A stretch of DNA of 64,000 nt from positions 7,748 to 71,747 of the forward strand of contig JBHOQS010000011.1 in the NCBI GenBank assembly GCA_042408875.1, read 5' to 3'. Positions 44,691-51,746 of the stretch are shown here, piece after piece. Under the pieces are notes generated by a model. The model had not been told where the DNA came from. It searched no databases and worked only from the letters and a program-made list of their open reading frames with translations. Position numbers and translations under genes: made by a program. How positions within the stretch are numbered: position 1 is the stretch's first letter; each line of letters starts with the position of its first letter. The DNA comes from JBHOQS01 sp042408875. GTDB taxonomy: Bacteria > Chloroflexota > UBA11872 > JBHOQS01.

Positions 44691-44740
44691 TTGACCGCAC
44701 AGGCACTGCTACGCTATAGTGCGTACCAAGGAGCACTATA
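44691..44740 (+). promoter_or_regulatory. padR promoter with inverted-repeat operator over the -10 box
   Basis: TTGACC (44691-44696), 18 bp, TATAGT (44715-44720). The -10 box is the left arm of the perfect inverted repeat TATAGTGC (44715-44722), 10 bp, GCACTATA (44733-44740). A dimeric repressor bound here would block RNA polymerase; PadR autorepression is the obvious guess. Confidence 0.65.
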
Positions 44741-44831
44741 TATCTTCTTAACAGGCTCTTAGAATGCTGTTGAAGCCGGCCGCCCCTCCACCGGCGTAGG
44801 GGCGCCGAGCTCGCTCGGCAGGGAGGGCATA

Positions 44832-45167
44832 GTGAGCCTCAAGAGTGAGCTGAAGAAAGGCAGCACCGCCACATTAGTGCTGCGCCTCCTGTCAGAAGGA
44901 CCTATGTACGGATACCAGATCGCGCGCGAGATCGAGCGCCGCAGCGAGGGCTACTTTGATTGCAAGGAAGGAACGCTCTACCCGGCGCTCCATAAGCTTG
45001 AGCAGGAAGGGCTGGTCCGCTCTGAGTGGCGGATGGCCGGTGAGGCGCGGCGGCGCAAATACTACATGATCACCGACGAGGGGCGGCGCGCCTTGCGTGA
45101 GGCGGTCGGCGAGTGGCATACATTCTCCCGCCGGATCCTAGCGCTCATCGGCAGCCCACAAATCTGA
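44832..45167 (+). CDS. PadR-family transcriptional regulator
   Basis: The 111-residue winged-helix protein has LVLRLLSEGPMYGYQIAREI, the PadR signature KEGTLYPALHKLEQEGLVRS and RRKYYMITDEGRRAL. GTG at 44832 gives MSLKSELKKGS, the usual start. PadR proteins are ligand-responsive repressors, often of transporters. The neighbouring genes give no target; the operator at 44715 suggests autoregulation. Confidence 0.92.
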   Translation: MSLKSELKKGSTATLVLRLLSEGPMYGYQIAREIERRSEGYFDCKEGTLYPALHKLEQEGLVRSEWRMAGEARRRKYYMITDEGRRALREAVGEWHTFSRRILALIGSPQI

Positions 45168-45180
45168 GCCCGTGCCGCCA

Positions 45181-46296
45181 TCAGCTGGTTGTCACGCGGA
45201 AATCTGGCGGCACAAGGTGAATCCACACGCTGCCCGGCTTGAGCTCGACTGGCTTCCCCTCGGCGTCGAGAAAGCGCGGTGGGACCCCTTCCTCCGGCTG
45301 CACCCACCTGCCCTCGACGGCGTGACCATCATGGAAGATCTGGGCGCGGCCCTCGCCGACCAGCCTGCCGTCTAGCACGACGTTGCCCGCGCTATCGGGC
45401 TCGTACTCCGGAGCCGGCCACATCTCGACGTACTGCACGATGATGTTATCCATCGTAAGCTGCTGCTGGGTCAGGGCGTCGAGATGCGGCTGCCCAGCGG
45501 TGAAGCGACGGTAGCTCCGTGTGGCCGGATCGTAGCGATAGACTGCCCGATAGAGCGGGTGGTAGCTCAGGTCGATGGTGCGGGCGCTGCCTTCCTCAGG
45601 TTGGGTAGCGTAGAACGAGAAGGCTTGCAGCGAGGTGGTATCCCGGACGCCTGCCTCTGCCATCTTCTGCCGGAAACGTTCCAGGTTGACATACAGGTTG
45701 TGCGGCGGGCGGCGGTCATTCGTGCGAAAGTAGGGGCTATCAGGCGGGATCCCCTCCGCGAGCTCCGGCGCCTTGAGCGCCGGGACCTTCTGCTCGGCGA
45801 TCCGCCATGTAAGCGTGTTGCCTGCCCCGGCGTATGCCAGCATGAAGTCGTAGATGCGGGAGAGACCGAGATCGAACGGCCGCGCGCTGCGTACCGGTCC
45901 GACGCGCGCTAGGTCCTGTTCGCTAAAGATCGCTGTAAAGCGAGTGGCAAAGCCTTCTGCCGGCGCCTCGATCACGAGCTCCGCTTGCGAGAGCCCCCAC
46001 TGAGGGCGGGCTGCAGGCGCGTTGTCGATCTTGACGGCAACTGGCCGGCGTGGCATGCCCGGAGCGCTGAGCGGCCGGCCTGTGAAGGGCGCGCGCGGCG
46101 TTGCCGTCGGGACCGGCGTAGCGGTCGGGTGCGCCGTCGGCTGCGAGGGCGCTTCCGTGCGCTGGCCTGCAGGCATGGCAGGACCGCTCGGCGACGGCGC
46201 GGCCTCGCGCGGCCCAGCGCAGGCCGCTAGCATCAAGAGCACTATGATAGACCATGTGACCAAGCGCACGGTGTCTGGGGACGAGAGACGCCGCAT
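45181..46296 (-). CDS. DUF3048 (YerB-like) lipoprotein
   Basis: The 371-residue protein starts with a lipoprotein signal (IIVLLMLAACAG, Cys26 in LAAC), then a Pro/Thr-rich linker, then the DUF3048 fold: VAVKIDNAPAARPQWGLSQA, EAPAEGFATRFTAIF, VGPVRSARPFDLGL, and the C-terminal domain VRDTTSLQAFSFY, PGSVWIHLVP. Function unknown; YerB is a cell-surface protein of Bacillus. It converges on padR with a 13 bp gap. Confidence 0.88.
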   Translation of the reverse strand: MRRLSSPDTVRLVTWSIIVLLMLAACAGPREAAPSPSGPAMPAGQRTEAPSQPTAHPTATPVPTATPRAPFTGRPLSAPGMPRRPVAVKIDNAPAARPQWGLSQAELVIEAPAEGFATRFTAIFSEQDLARVGPVRSARPFDLGLSRIYDFMLAYAGAGNTLTWRIAEQKVPALKAPELAEGIPPDSPYFRTNDRRPPHNLYVNLERFRQKMAEAGVRDTTSLQAFSFYATQPEEGSARTIDLSYHPLYRAVYRYDPATRSYRRFTAGQPHLDALTQQQLTMDNIIVQYVEMWPAPEYEPDSAGNVVLDGRLVGEGRAQIFHDGHAVEGRWVQPEEGVPPRFLDAEGKPVELKPGSVWIHLVPPDFRVTTS

Positions 46297-46612
46297 CGTT
46301 CACCTGCATGAGCGCTGGCTTGACCTCGACGCTAGAGCCGGCGGCCCGCGCGGCAGCGCTCTTCGCCTGCCCTGCACGCGCGCCGCTCCGGCGGCTTGAC
46401 CATGGTACCGCGTCGCGGCTGCAAGGTTGAAATCGGCACGATCTCTGGTTCATGCTAGGGCCATGGCCCGGCTTGCTCCGGAAGCGCAGCGCGGGTAACA
46501 TGGCGCCGCGACGCGTTCTCTCGATGCCGTTCACGCTGATCTACCCTGAGCTGAGACGCCCTGAGAGCGAGCGGTGCTACACGTTGAACAACGAGCGGAG
46601 GGAGCAGTAGCG

Positions 46613-47848
46613 ATGGCAACAGCCGGCTACCGCGAGGCGTATCAAGTCCTGGCCGACCGCTTAAGCGCGCGCGGCGTAGACGTCACTCCAGTGAAGGAGA
46701 AGCTAAAGGCGCAGCGCGTGGAGACGCCCTCCTGGGGGTACGGGAATTCTGGCACGCGCTTCCAGGTGTTCCCGCAGCCCGGTGTTCCGCGCAACCCTTT
46801 CGAGAAGTTCGAGGATGCCGCGCAGGTGCACAAGTACACTGGCATCTGCCCGTCGGTGGCTATCCACATCCCCTGGGACCGCGTGGACGACTGGCAGGCG
46901 CTCAGGCAGCACGCCGCGTCACTGGGCATGCGCATCGGCGCGATTAACCCGAACCTGTTTCAGGACTATGAGTATAAGCTGGGCTCAATGTGCCATCCTG
47001 ACCCGGCCGTGCGACGCAAGGCGACCGACCATATGCTCGAATGCATCGAGATCGCCCGCCAGGTTGGCTCGAACATCCTGAGCCTGTGGTTCGCCGACGG
47101 CACCAACTACCCCGGCCAGGACTCTTTCCGGGCGCGCAAGCACCGCATGGAAGAGGTTCTGACCGAGGTCTACCGCGCCATGCCGGCTGGCATGCGCATG
47201 CTGATCGAGTACAAGTTCTATGAGCCGGCCTTCTACCACACTGACCTGGCGGACTGGGGGCTGGCCTACCTGGTCGCCCTCAAGCTGGGGCCGCAGGCGC
47301 AGGTGCTGGTGGACCTCGGTCATCATGCCCAGGGGGTGAACGTTGAGCACATCGTGGCGACTTTACTAGACGAAGGCCGTCTCGGCGGCTTCCATTTCAA
47401 TAACCGGAAGTACGGCGACGATGACCTGATTGTCGGCTCCATTAACCCGTACGAGCTCTTCCTGATCTTCAACGAGCTTGTCGGCGCCGAGGCAGACCCG
47501 CGCACTGCACCGGTGGCCAGGAACGTGGCGTATATGATCGACCAGTCACACAACATCGAGCCGAAGATCCCGGCCATGATCCAGTCGGTGATCAACGTGC
47601 AGACAGCGTATGCCAAGGCGCTGCTGGTGGACCGGGTAGCCTTGGAGCAGCGCCAGCGCGAGGGCGACGTGCTGGGCGCGCACGCTCTGCTGAACGAGGC
47701 GTACGAGACTGACGTGCGGCCGCTTCTGGCGGTCGTGCGGGAGGAGATGGGCGTGCCACCTGATCCGCTGCCAGCGTTTCTGGCCAGCGGCTACATGGCG
47801 CGCGTTGCCGAGGCGCGCCAGGGCGGCGTCCAGGCCGGGTGGCGCTAG
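46613..47848 (+). CDS. rhaI: L-rhamnose isomerase, RhaI type
   Basis: The 411-residue TIM-barrel isomerase contains WGYGNSGTRFQVF, SLWFADGTNYPGQDSFRARK, LIEYKFYEP (metal-ligand Glu), VLVDLGHHAQG (Asp/His), GGFHFNNRKYGDDDL and MIDQSHNIEPK. It matches the non-RhaA rhamnose isomerase of Chloroflexota and Pseudomonas stutzeri, which converts L-rhamnose to L-rhamnulose and tolerates other aldoses. ATG 46613 follows GAGGGAG. No other rhamnose gene is nearby. The divergent 317 bp gap to the DUF3048 gene has no clear promoter; it includes the palindrome gggccatggccc. Confidence 0.85.
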   Translation: MATAGYREAYQVLADRLSARGVDVTPVKEKLKAQRVETPSWGYGNSGTRFQVFPQPGVPRNPFEKFEDAAQVHKYTGICPSVAIHIPWDRVDDWQALRQHAASLGMRIGAINPNLFQDYEYKLGSMCHPDPAVRRKATDHMLECIEIARQVGSNILSLWFADGTNYPGQDSFRARKHRMEEVLTEVYRAMPAGMRMLIEYKFYEPAFYHTDLADWGLAYLVALKLGPQAQVLVDLGHHAQGVNVEHIVATLLDEGRLGGFHFNNRKYGDDDLIVGSINPYELFLIFNELVGAEADPRTAPVARNVAYMIDQSHNIEPKIPAMIQSVINVQTAYAKALLVDRVALEQRQREGDVLGAHALLNEAYETDVRPLLAVVREEMGVPPDPLPAFLASGYMARVAEARQGGVQAGWR

Positions 47849-47881
47849 CCGCCGTGGTAGAATCCTGGCACGAGGCGCATC

Positions 47882-48286
47882 ATGTCCGATCGTGATGTGG
47901 CGCGGTGGTTCGCCGTATCGGAAGCGAATCTGGAGACGGCTCAGACGCTCGCTGCGGCCGGGCGAGCGGCGGCCTGCGCGTTCTACGCGCAGCAGGCTGC
48001 CGAAGCAGCGCTCAAGGCGCTGGTGCTGGCGCGCGGCTCCGCGCCAGTTGACTGGACGGGCCAGCACAATCTCACCGAGCTCGTCGAAGGCGTGCGCCGC
48101 AGCGGGCTCGCTATCCCGGCGGACCTGGAGGTTGCCGCCGAGCGGCTGAGCATGCATTACGAGACGGCACGCTACCCTGCCCCCGGCCGCGCGGAACTCC
48201 CCTCTGAGGTCTACGACCCCACTATCGCGGCTTTAGCGCTCGAAGACGCGCGCATGATCGTAGAGTTCGCGCGAGCGTACCTGTAG
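47882..48286 (+). CDS. HEPN-domain protein (toxin of a HEPN-MNT pair)
   Basis: The 134-residue helical protein has VARWFAVSEANLETAQTLAA, AAACAFYAQQAAEAALKALV (the typical HEPN Y-x-x-Q-Q-A-x-E-x-x-L-K helix), HNLTELVEGV and HYETARYP. HEPN proteins are RNases held in check by minimal nucleotidyltransferases. A gene for the partner follows but is damaged. A clear RxxxxH motif is not obvious, so catalytic competence is uncertain. Confidence 0.85.
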   Translation: MSDRDVARWFAVSEANLETAQTLAAAGRAAACAFYAQQAAEAALKALVLARGSAPVDWTGQHNLTELVEGVRRSGLAIPADLEVAAERLSMHYETARYPAPGRAELPSEVYDPTIAALALEDARMIVEFARAYL

Positions 48287-48348
48287 AGGCTCCCATATGC
48301 CCGCGGAGAGATGGGTTAACTGCCGCCGGTATGGATCGTCGAAAAAAG

Positions 48349-48370
48349 CTCCCCTGCAAGTACAGGGGAG
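48349..48370 (-). terminator. hairpin with T6 on the minus strand, covering a plus-strand ribosome site
   Basis: ctcccctg (48349-48356) pairs with caggggag (48363-48370) across a 6-nt loop. On the minus strand it is followed by TTTTTT, a good intrinsic terminator. On the plus strand the right arm contains the GGGGAG that precedes ATG 48378, so it could also mask translation of the MNT gene. Confidence 0.6.
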
Positions 48371-48377
48371 ATGATCC

Positions 48378-48627
48378 GTATGCCAGCTCATCGAGTTTCG
48401 CCGGTCACTGTACGCCGCCGCGTTCTTCAGCAGGCGATAGGAGGCAATGGGAGGCAATAGACGAGGTCGTGCGTGCTCGCGCTGAGCGTTTCCGGCCCCA
48501 GCAGATTATCCTCTTTGGCTCATACGCCCGTGGCGATCCGAGACCCGAAAGCGACGGCGATCTCCTGCTCATGATGGACCCTCCCCTGAACATGCGCCCG
48601 TCTATATTAACGGGCGCCTGTCTATAA
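48378..48627 (+). pseudogene. minimal nucleotidyltransferase (MNT antitoxin) gene, frameshifted and truncated
   Basis: From ATG 48378 the frame gives VSPVTVRRRVLQQAI and then stops at 48456-48458. The MNT core continues in another frame as EAIDEVVRARAERFRPQQII and LFGSYARGDPRPESDGDLL, the GS and DxD motifs of the family. Between them lie gaggcaatgg and gaggcaatag in tandem; removing 11 nt (ggaggcaatgg) restores one continuous MNT frame. After MMDPP the family pattern is lost and a stop follows at 48627, so the third catalytic Asp region is gone. Confidence 0.75.
48594..48617. repeat. hairpin at the MNT truncation point
   Basis: gcgcccgt (48594-48601) and acgggcgc (48610-48617) pair perfectly around ctatatta. 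It sits where the MNT reading frame loses family resemblance, and may mark the rearrangement or act as a terminator. Confidence 0.45.
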
Positions 48628-48695
48628 TCGAGTGGTCGCAGCAGTGTGGTACGGGAGTATCGCGGTGGATGCCCTGCCTGAACCGGTACGGAAGG

Positions 48696-48722
48696 TATAA
48701 TATAAAGTTGTAACATATTATA
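48696..48722. repeat. AT-rich inverted repeat
   Basis: TATAATAT (48696-48703) and ATATTATA (48715-48722) are perfect inverted copies 11 bp apart in a 45 bp AT-only island. A promoter or protein site is possible. Otherwise 48628-48737 holds nothing I can support. Confidence 0.45.
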
Positions 48723-48724
48723 AA

Positions 48725-48773
48725 AAGTAAAAAAATACAAGCGTCTCACGTATCACCACCCATGAGACGCTTG
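48725..48773 (-). terminator. intrinsic terminator of the 31-codon gene
   Basis: Minus strand: CAAGCGTCTCA (48773-48763) pairs perfectly with TGAGACGCTTG (48748-48738), followed by TATTTTTTTACTTTTTA. It begins 44 bp after the stop of the small gene. Confidence 0.9.
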
Positions 48774-48817
48774 CGAGAACGAGAGGGCTCCAGGCCGCGG
48801 GAGCCCAGCCCAGCTGG

Positions 48818-48913
48818 CTACTTGCTGCGGCCGTAGTTGGGCTTGCGGCCGTGGTTCGCCTTCTTGCTGCGCCAGCGCAAGCGCAGATAGTTCTTCCGCT
48901 TGTTACCAGCCAT
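48818..48913 (-). CDS. 31-residue basic protein, bL37-like ribosomal protein candidate
   Basis: The peptide begins MAGNKRKNYLRLRWRSKK and ends ANHGRKPNYGRSK, with 13 Lys/Arg/His in 31 residues. The segment KKANHGRKPN recalls, from memory, the C-terminus of the tiny actinobacterial 50S protein bL37. GGGGAGGTG lies 8 bases before ATG 48913, an intrinsic terminator follows, and a promoter with an exact TTGACA is upstream, so this is a complete, separately expressed gene. It faces away from the MNT gene. If not ribosomal, a small RNA-binding peptide is the alternative. Confidence 0.75.
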   Translation of the reverse strand: MAGNKRKNYLRLRWRSKKANHGRKPNYGRSK

Positions 48914-48994
48914 CGACACACACCTCCCCAGCGAGAGAGCCCCGGCCCCAGAGCCGCCGGCCAGTCAAGCTCCACACGCACGGTCGGCATAGCA

Positions 48995-49023
48995 ACGCAC
49001 CCGCGCTCCAGCAGCGGGTGCGT
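48995..49023 (-). promoter_or_regulatory. leader hairpin of the 31-codon gene
   Basis: acgcacccgc (48995-49004) and gcgggtgcgt (49014-49023) pair perfectly over a 9-nt loop, starting a few bases after the predicted transcription start and about 80 nt before the start codon. There is no T-run, so it could be a protein-binding or stabilising leader structure. Confidence 0.55.
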
Positions 49024-49044
49024 CTACCCCTCTGCACGAGCAAT

Positions 49045-49074
49045 ACCTTACCATCGGGACATTCGGCGTGTCAA
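49045..49074 (-). promoter_or_regulatory. promoter of the 31-codon gene
   Basis: Minus strand TTGACA (49074-49069), 18 bp, TAAGGT (49050-49045). The -35 box is perfect, the -10 box weak (3 of 6). Confidence 0.45.
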
Positions 49075-49122
49075 CGCCACGCCCCGGCCGGGAGCCGGAT
49101 CGCTACGTTCGCACGGGGTGCT

Positions 49123-49449
49123 TCAGGAGTGGGCGTGCTCTACACCCGGTGCCCCGCGGTGCAGCTCCAGATGCTGACCCCCATCCTCATGGGTGTGCAC
49201 ATCCAGCGTGTAGCCGTCCACGAGCTGGCCAACGTCCTCGCCGACAACCAGGACCGTCTCGTCCTCGTAGGAGATCACCTGGTCTCCGGCCCGCTCGACG
49301 TCGAGCGCGAAGGCTAGCCCCTGTGCCTCGGCTACCAGCCGCAGCACCACCGAGCTCGTATCAACCCCTAATCCGGCCGGCACATCGCGCCGCGCCGCGC
49401 CCAGGATGTCGTGCAGGACTTCCCTGGCCTCGTCGGTAACCGTAAGCAT
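49123..49449 (-). CDS. HesB/IscA-like fold protein lacking the cysteines
   Basis: The 108-residue protein begins MLTVTDEAREVLHDILGAAR and has LRLVAEAQGLAFALDVERAG, VLVVGEDVGQLVDGYTLDV, the layout of A-type Fe-S carriers. The three cysteines that bind the cluster in IscA/HesB are absent; the C-terminal region is instead His/Glu rich (THEDGGQHLELHRG). It is therefore unlikely to carry Fe-S clusters in the usual way. ATG 49449 is preferred over 49458. The gap to Nnr (49450-49770) holds no feature I can support. Confidence 0.65.
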   Translation of the reverse strand: MLTVTDEAREVLHDILGAARRDVPAGLGVDTSSVVLRLVAEAQGLAFALDVERAGDQVISYEDETVLVVGEDVGQLVDGYTLDVHTHEDGGQHLELHRGAPGVEHAHS

Positions 49450-49770
49450 GCCTACCATCGCTCCTCAGCGGGTGCATCACCCGCACTCACAACTCCCGAG
49501 CCTGCCAGGCCCGGCTCCTCTCGCAACGCCCCGTGCGACAGGCACAACGACACACAGCCGGACTGGAGCGCTGCTTCCCGAGCGATAGCGCGCGAGCGCG
49601 GCGCAACGAAAAACGGCTGCGCACCAGCTGGCTCTCCACCAGGTGCGTTGTCTTGTTAGTATAGACCAGGAGAGCCCCGGCCGCCAGTTTTCGGCGGGAG
49701 GTCCAGGGCCGGATGTCCAGGCTGGCTGTTCGGAGTTAGCGACACAGGGAGACTACATGGGGAGGACGGC

Positions 49771-51357
49771 ATGAAAGTCGTGACTGCGGCGGCGATGCGC
49801 GCGCTTGAAGAAGCCACCTATGCGACGGGTCTGGTCACGCCCCCCGGCATGATGGAACGCGCCGGCCGCGCCGTCGCGGACACGGTGCGAGCCCGCTGTG
49901 GTACCCTGGCGAAGCCGCGCGTGCTGGCCCTCGTCGGACCGGGCAACAACGGGGGGGACGCTTTGGTCGCCATCCGGTATCTGGCCCAGCAGGGCGCGCG
50001 CGGCATTGCGTACCTGGCTCGGCCGCGCGACGATGACCCCAACCTGGCGGCCGCGCGGGCGGCAGGTGTGGCCATCGAGCTGGTACACGAGGATACTCCT
50101 AGCCGTGACCTGCTACAGAACCGTTTATGGCAGGCGGATGTCGTGCTCGACGGCCTGCTGGGCATGGGCACCCAGCCGCCTGTGCGAGGCACGGTGCGGG
50201 ATATCCTCCAGACGGTGGCCGAGGTCCCGCCCCCACGCGGTCAGCTCCGGGTGGCCATCGACGTACCCAGCGGGACCGACTCAGATACCGGGGCTGCTGA
50301 CCCGCTGGCCTTCCGCGCACACCTGACTGTGGCCACCGGCCTCCCCAAACCCGCCCACTTCTTCCCACCGGCCGTGGAGCTCTGCGGTGAGGTCGTGACT
50401 GTCGAGATCGGCCTGCTCGCCGAGGGTGTGGCTCGCGAGCCCGTGGAGGCGCTGGAGGCCCCGCAGGTTGGGGCGATGCTCCCGGCGCGGCCGCGCTGGA
50501 GCCACAAGGGCACCTTTGGCCGCGCGCTGGTGATCGCAGGGTCGCGCACTTACATCGGGGCGGCCTTCCTCTCCACCGCCGCGGCGCTGCGTGCCGGGGC
50601 CGGGCTGGTCACCCTGGCCGCACCTGCTCTGGTGCCACCGATCGTAGCCTCGCGGCTGGCCGAGGCGACCTTCCTGCCCCTGCCTGAGGACGAGCCCGGG
50701 GTGCTGGCGCCGGCGGCCGCGCAGGAGGCCGTGGAGGCCCTCCCGCGCTACGAGGCACTGCTCATCGGTCCGGGCATGGGCCAGCACCCCAACGCTGCGG
50801 CGCTGTTGCGCGCGGTGCTGGCATGGCTGCGTGCCCAGCCACCTGAGGGGCGGCCCAGGCTAGTGATCGACGCCGATGGCCTGAACCTGCTCGCTCGCGA
50901 GCCCGACTGGCCGGCGCTCCTGCCGCCTGAGACCATCCTCACTCCCCACCCAGGCGAGCTAGGGCGGCTCGCCGGGATGGACACAGCGGAGGTGATGCGC
51001 GACCGCCTCAGCCTGGCCCGGGCGCGGGCGGCGGAGTGGTCCTGCGTGCTGGTCGCAAAGGGCGCGCCCAGCGTCGTCGCCGCGCCCGACGGCCGCACTG
51101 CGATCATCCCGATCGCGACGCCCGCGCTGGCAACTGCCGGCACCGGGGACGTGCTCGGCGGGACGATCTGCGGGCTGCTCGCCCAGAGAGCCCGCCCGTT
51201 CGAGGCTGCCGCAGCCGCTGCCTATATCCACGCCCAGGCTGGCCTGGAACTCGAACAGGAAGTTGGCCTCGCTGGCCCGCTGGCCGGAGACCTCCTCCCC
51301 AGGCTACCGCTGGTGATGGCGCGCCTACGAGCCGCTGCGGCGCAGGCCGGTGGATAG
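49771..51357 (+). CDS. nnr: bifunctional NAD(P)H-hydrate epimerase / ADP-dependent dehydratase
   Basis: The 528-residue protein fuses the epimerase (residues 1-215: MKVVTAAAMRALEEATYATG, GPGNNGGDALVAIRYL, VLDGLLGMGT) to the ribokinase-like dehydratase (225-528: SHKGTFGRALVIAG, LLIGPGMGQHPN, VIDADGLNLLA, TPHPGELGRLAGM, AGTGDVLGGTICGLL). It repairs damaged NADHX/NADPHX. GAGGACGGC precedes the ATG. Confidence 0.95.
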   Translation: MKVVTAAAMRALEEATYATGLVTPPGMMERAGRAVADTVRARCGTLAKPRVLALVGPGNNGGDALVAIRYLAQQGARGIAYLARPRDDDPNLAAARAAGVAIELVHEDTPSRDLLQNRLWQADVVLDGLLGMGTQPPVRGTVRDILQTVAEVPPPRGQLRVAIDVPSGTDSDTGAADPLAFRAHLTVATGLPKPAHFFPPAVELCGEVVTVEIGLLAEGVAREPVEALEAPQVGAMLPARPRWSHKGTFGRALVIAGSRTYIGAAFLSTAAALRAGAGLVTLAAPALVPPIVASRLAEATFLPLPEDEPGVLAPAAAQEAVEALPRYEALLIGPGMGQHPNAAALLRAVLAWLRAQPPEGRPRLVIDADGLNLLAREPDWPALLPPETILTPHPGELGRLAGMDTAEVMRDRLSLARARAAEWSCVLVAKGAPSVVAAPDGRTAIIPIATPALATAGTGDVLGGTICGLLAQRARPFEAAAAAAYIHAQAGLELEQEVGLAGPLAGDLLPRLPLVMARLRAAAAQAGG

Positions 51358-51358
51358 C

Positions 51359-51451
51359 TTAGCCGTCCAGGATCTCGCAGGCCCACAGGCCGGCCAGCAC
51401 GAGCACGATGAAGCCGGCGATACCCCCGGCGATCCACAGGATGAGCGGCAT
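51359..51451 (-). CDS. 30-residue single-span membrane peptide
   Basis: The peptide starts MPLILWIAGGIAGFIVLVLA and ends in ACEILDG: one membrane helix with an acidic end. GAGGGAG lies 7 bases before the ATG at 51451. It ends 1 bp from the convergent nnr stop. A 13-bp stem-loop lies just upstream (51470-51528). It is short enough that chance cannot be excluded, but the site, hydrophobic pattern and clean boundaries favour a real gene. Function unknown. Confidence 0.55.
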   Translation of the reverse strand: MPLILWIAGGIAGFIVLVLAGLWACEILDG

Positions 51452-51469
51452 GGCACGCTCCCTCTACGC

Positions 51470-51528
51470 CAGAGGCTGCCTCGCTGACGGTTTCACACGA
51501 CGCGAACTCGACGCGGAGGCAGCCTCTG
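51470..51528. repeat. 13-bp perfect inverted repeat, upstream of the 30-residue peptide gene
   Basis: cagaggctgcctc (51470-51482) and gaggcagcctctg (51516-51528) are exact inverted copies separated by 33 bp. On the minus strand the stem ends a few bases before the ribosome site of the small gene. The rest of 51529-51746 holds no supported gene. Confidence 0.65.
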
Positions 51529-51746
51529 CCATCTGGGCCGAACACGCCGCGTTCCTCACCGCCCCTGGCCCCATCCCACCCTCCAGCCACGTGACGCAGA
51601 GCGTGTTCTCCTCCGAATTGTAGCAACGACAAGATGAGAGCACGTTAAGGGGAAGGTAAATATCGTGTAAAAGTACAACTGGAAGCACACTTGCCGCGGA
51701 AGGGCAGCGGTGCAACAGATATGAGACACGGTATGAGGAAGCGGCT

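Noticed and set aside
44523..44762. 79-codon plus-strand frame upstream of padR
   Set aside because: Begins within the 22-bp palindrome region and runs through the padR promoter and operator; composition not protein-like.
51408..51623. 71-codon plus-strand frame
   Set aside because: Overlaps the 30-residue peptide gene and the stem-loop; no ribosome site at its ATG.
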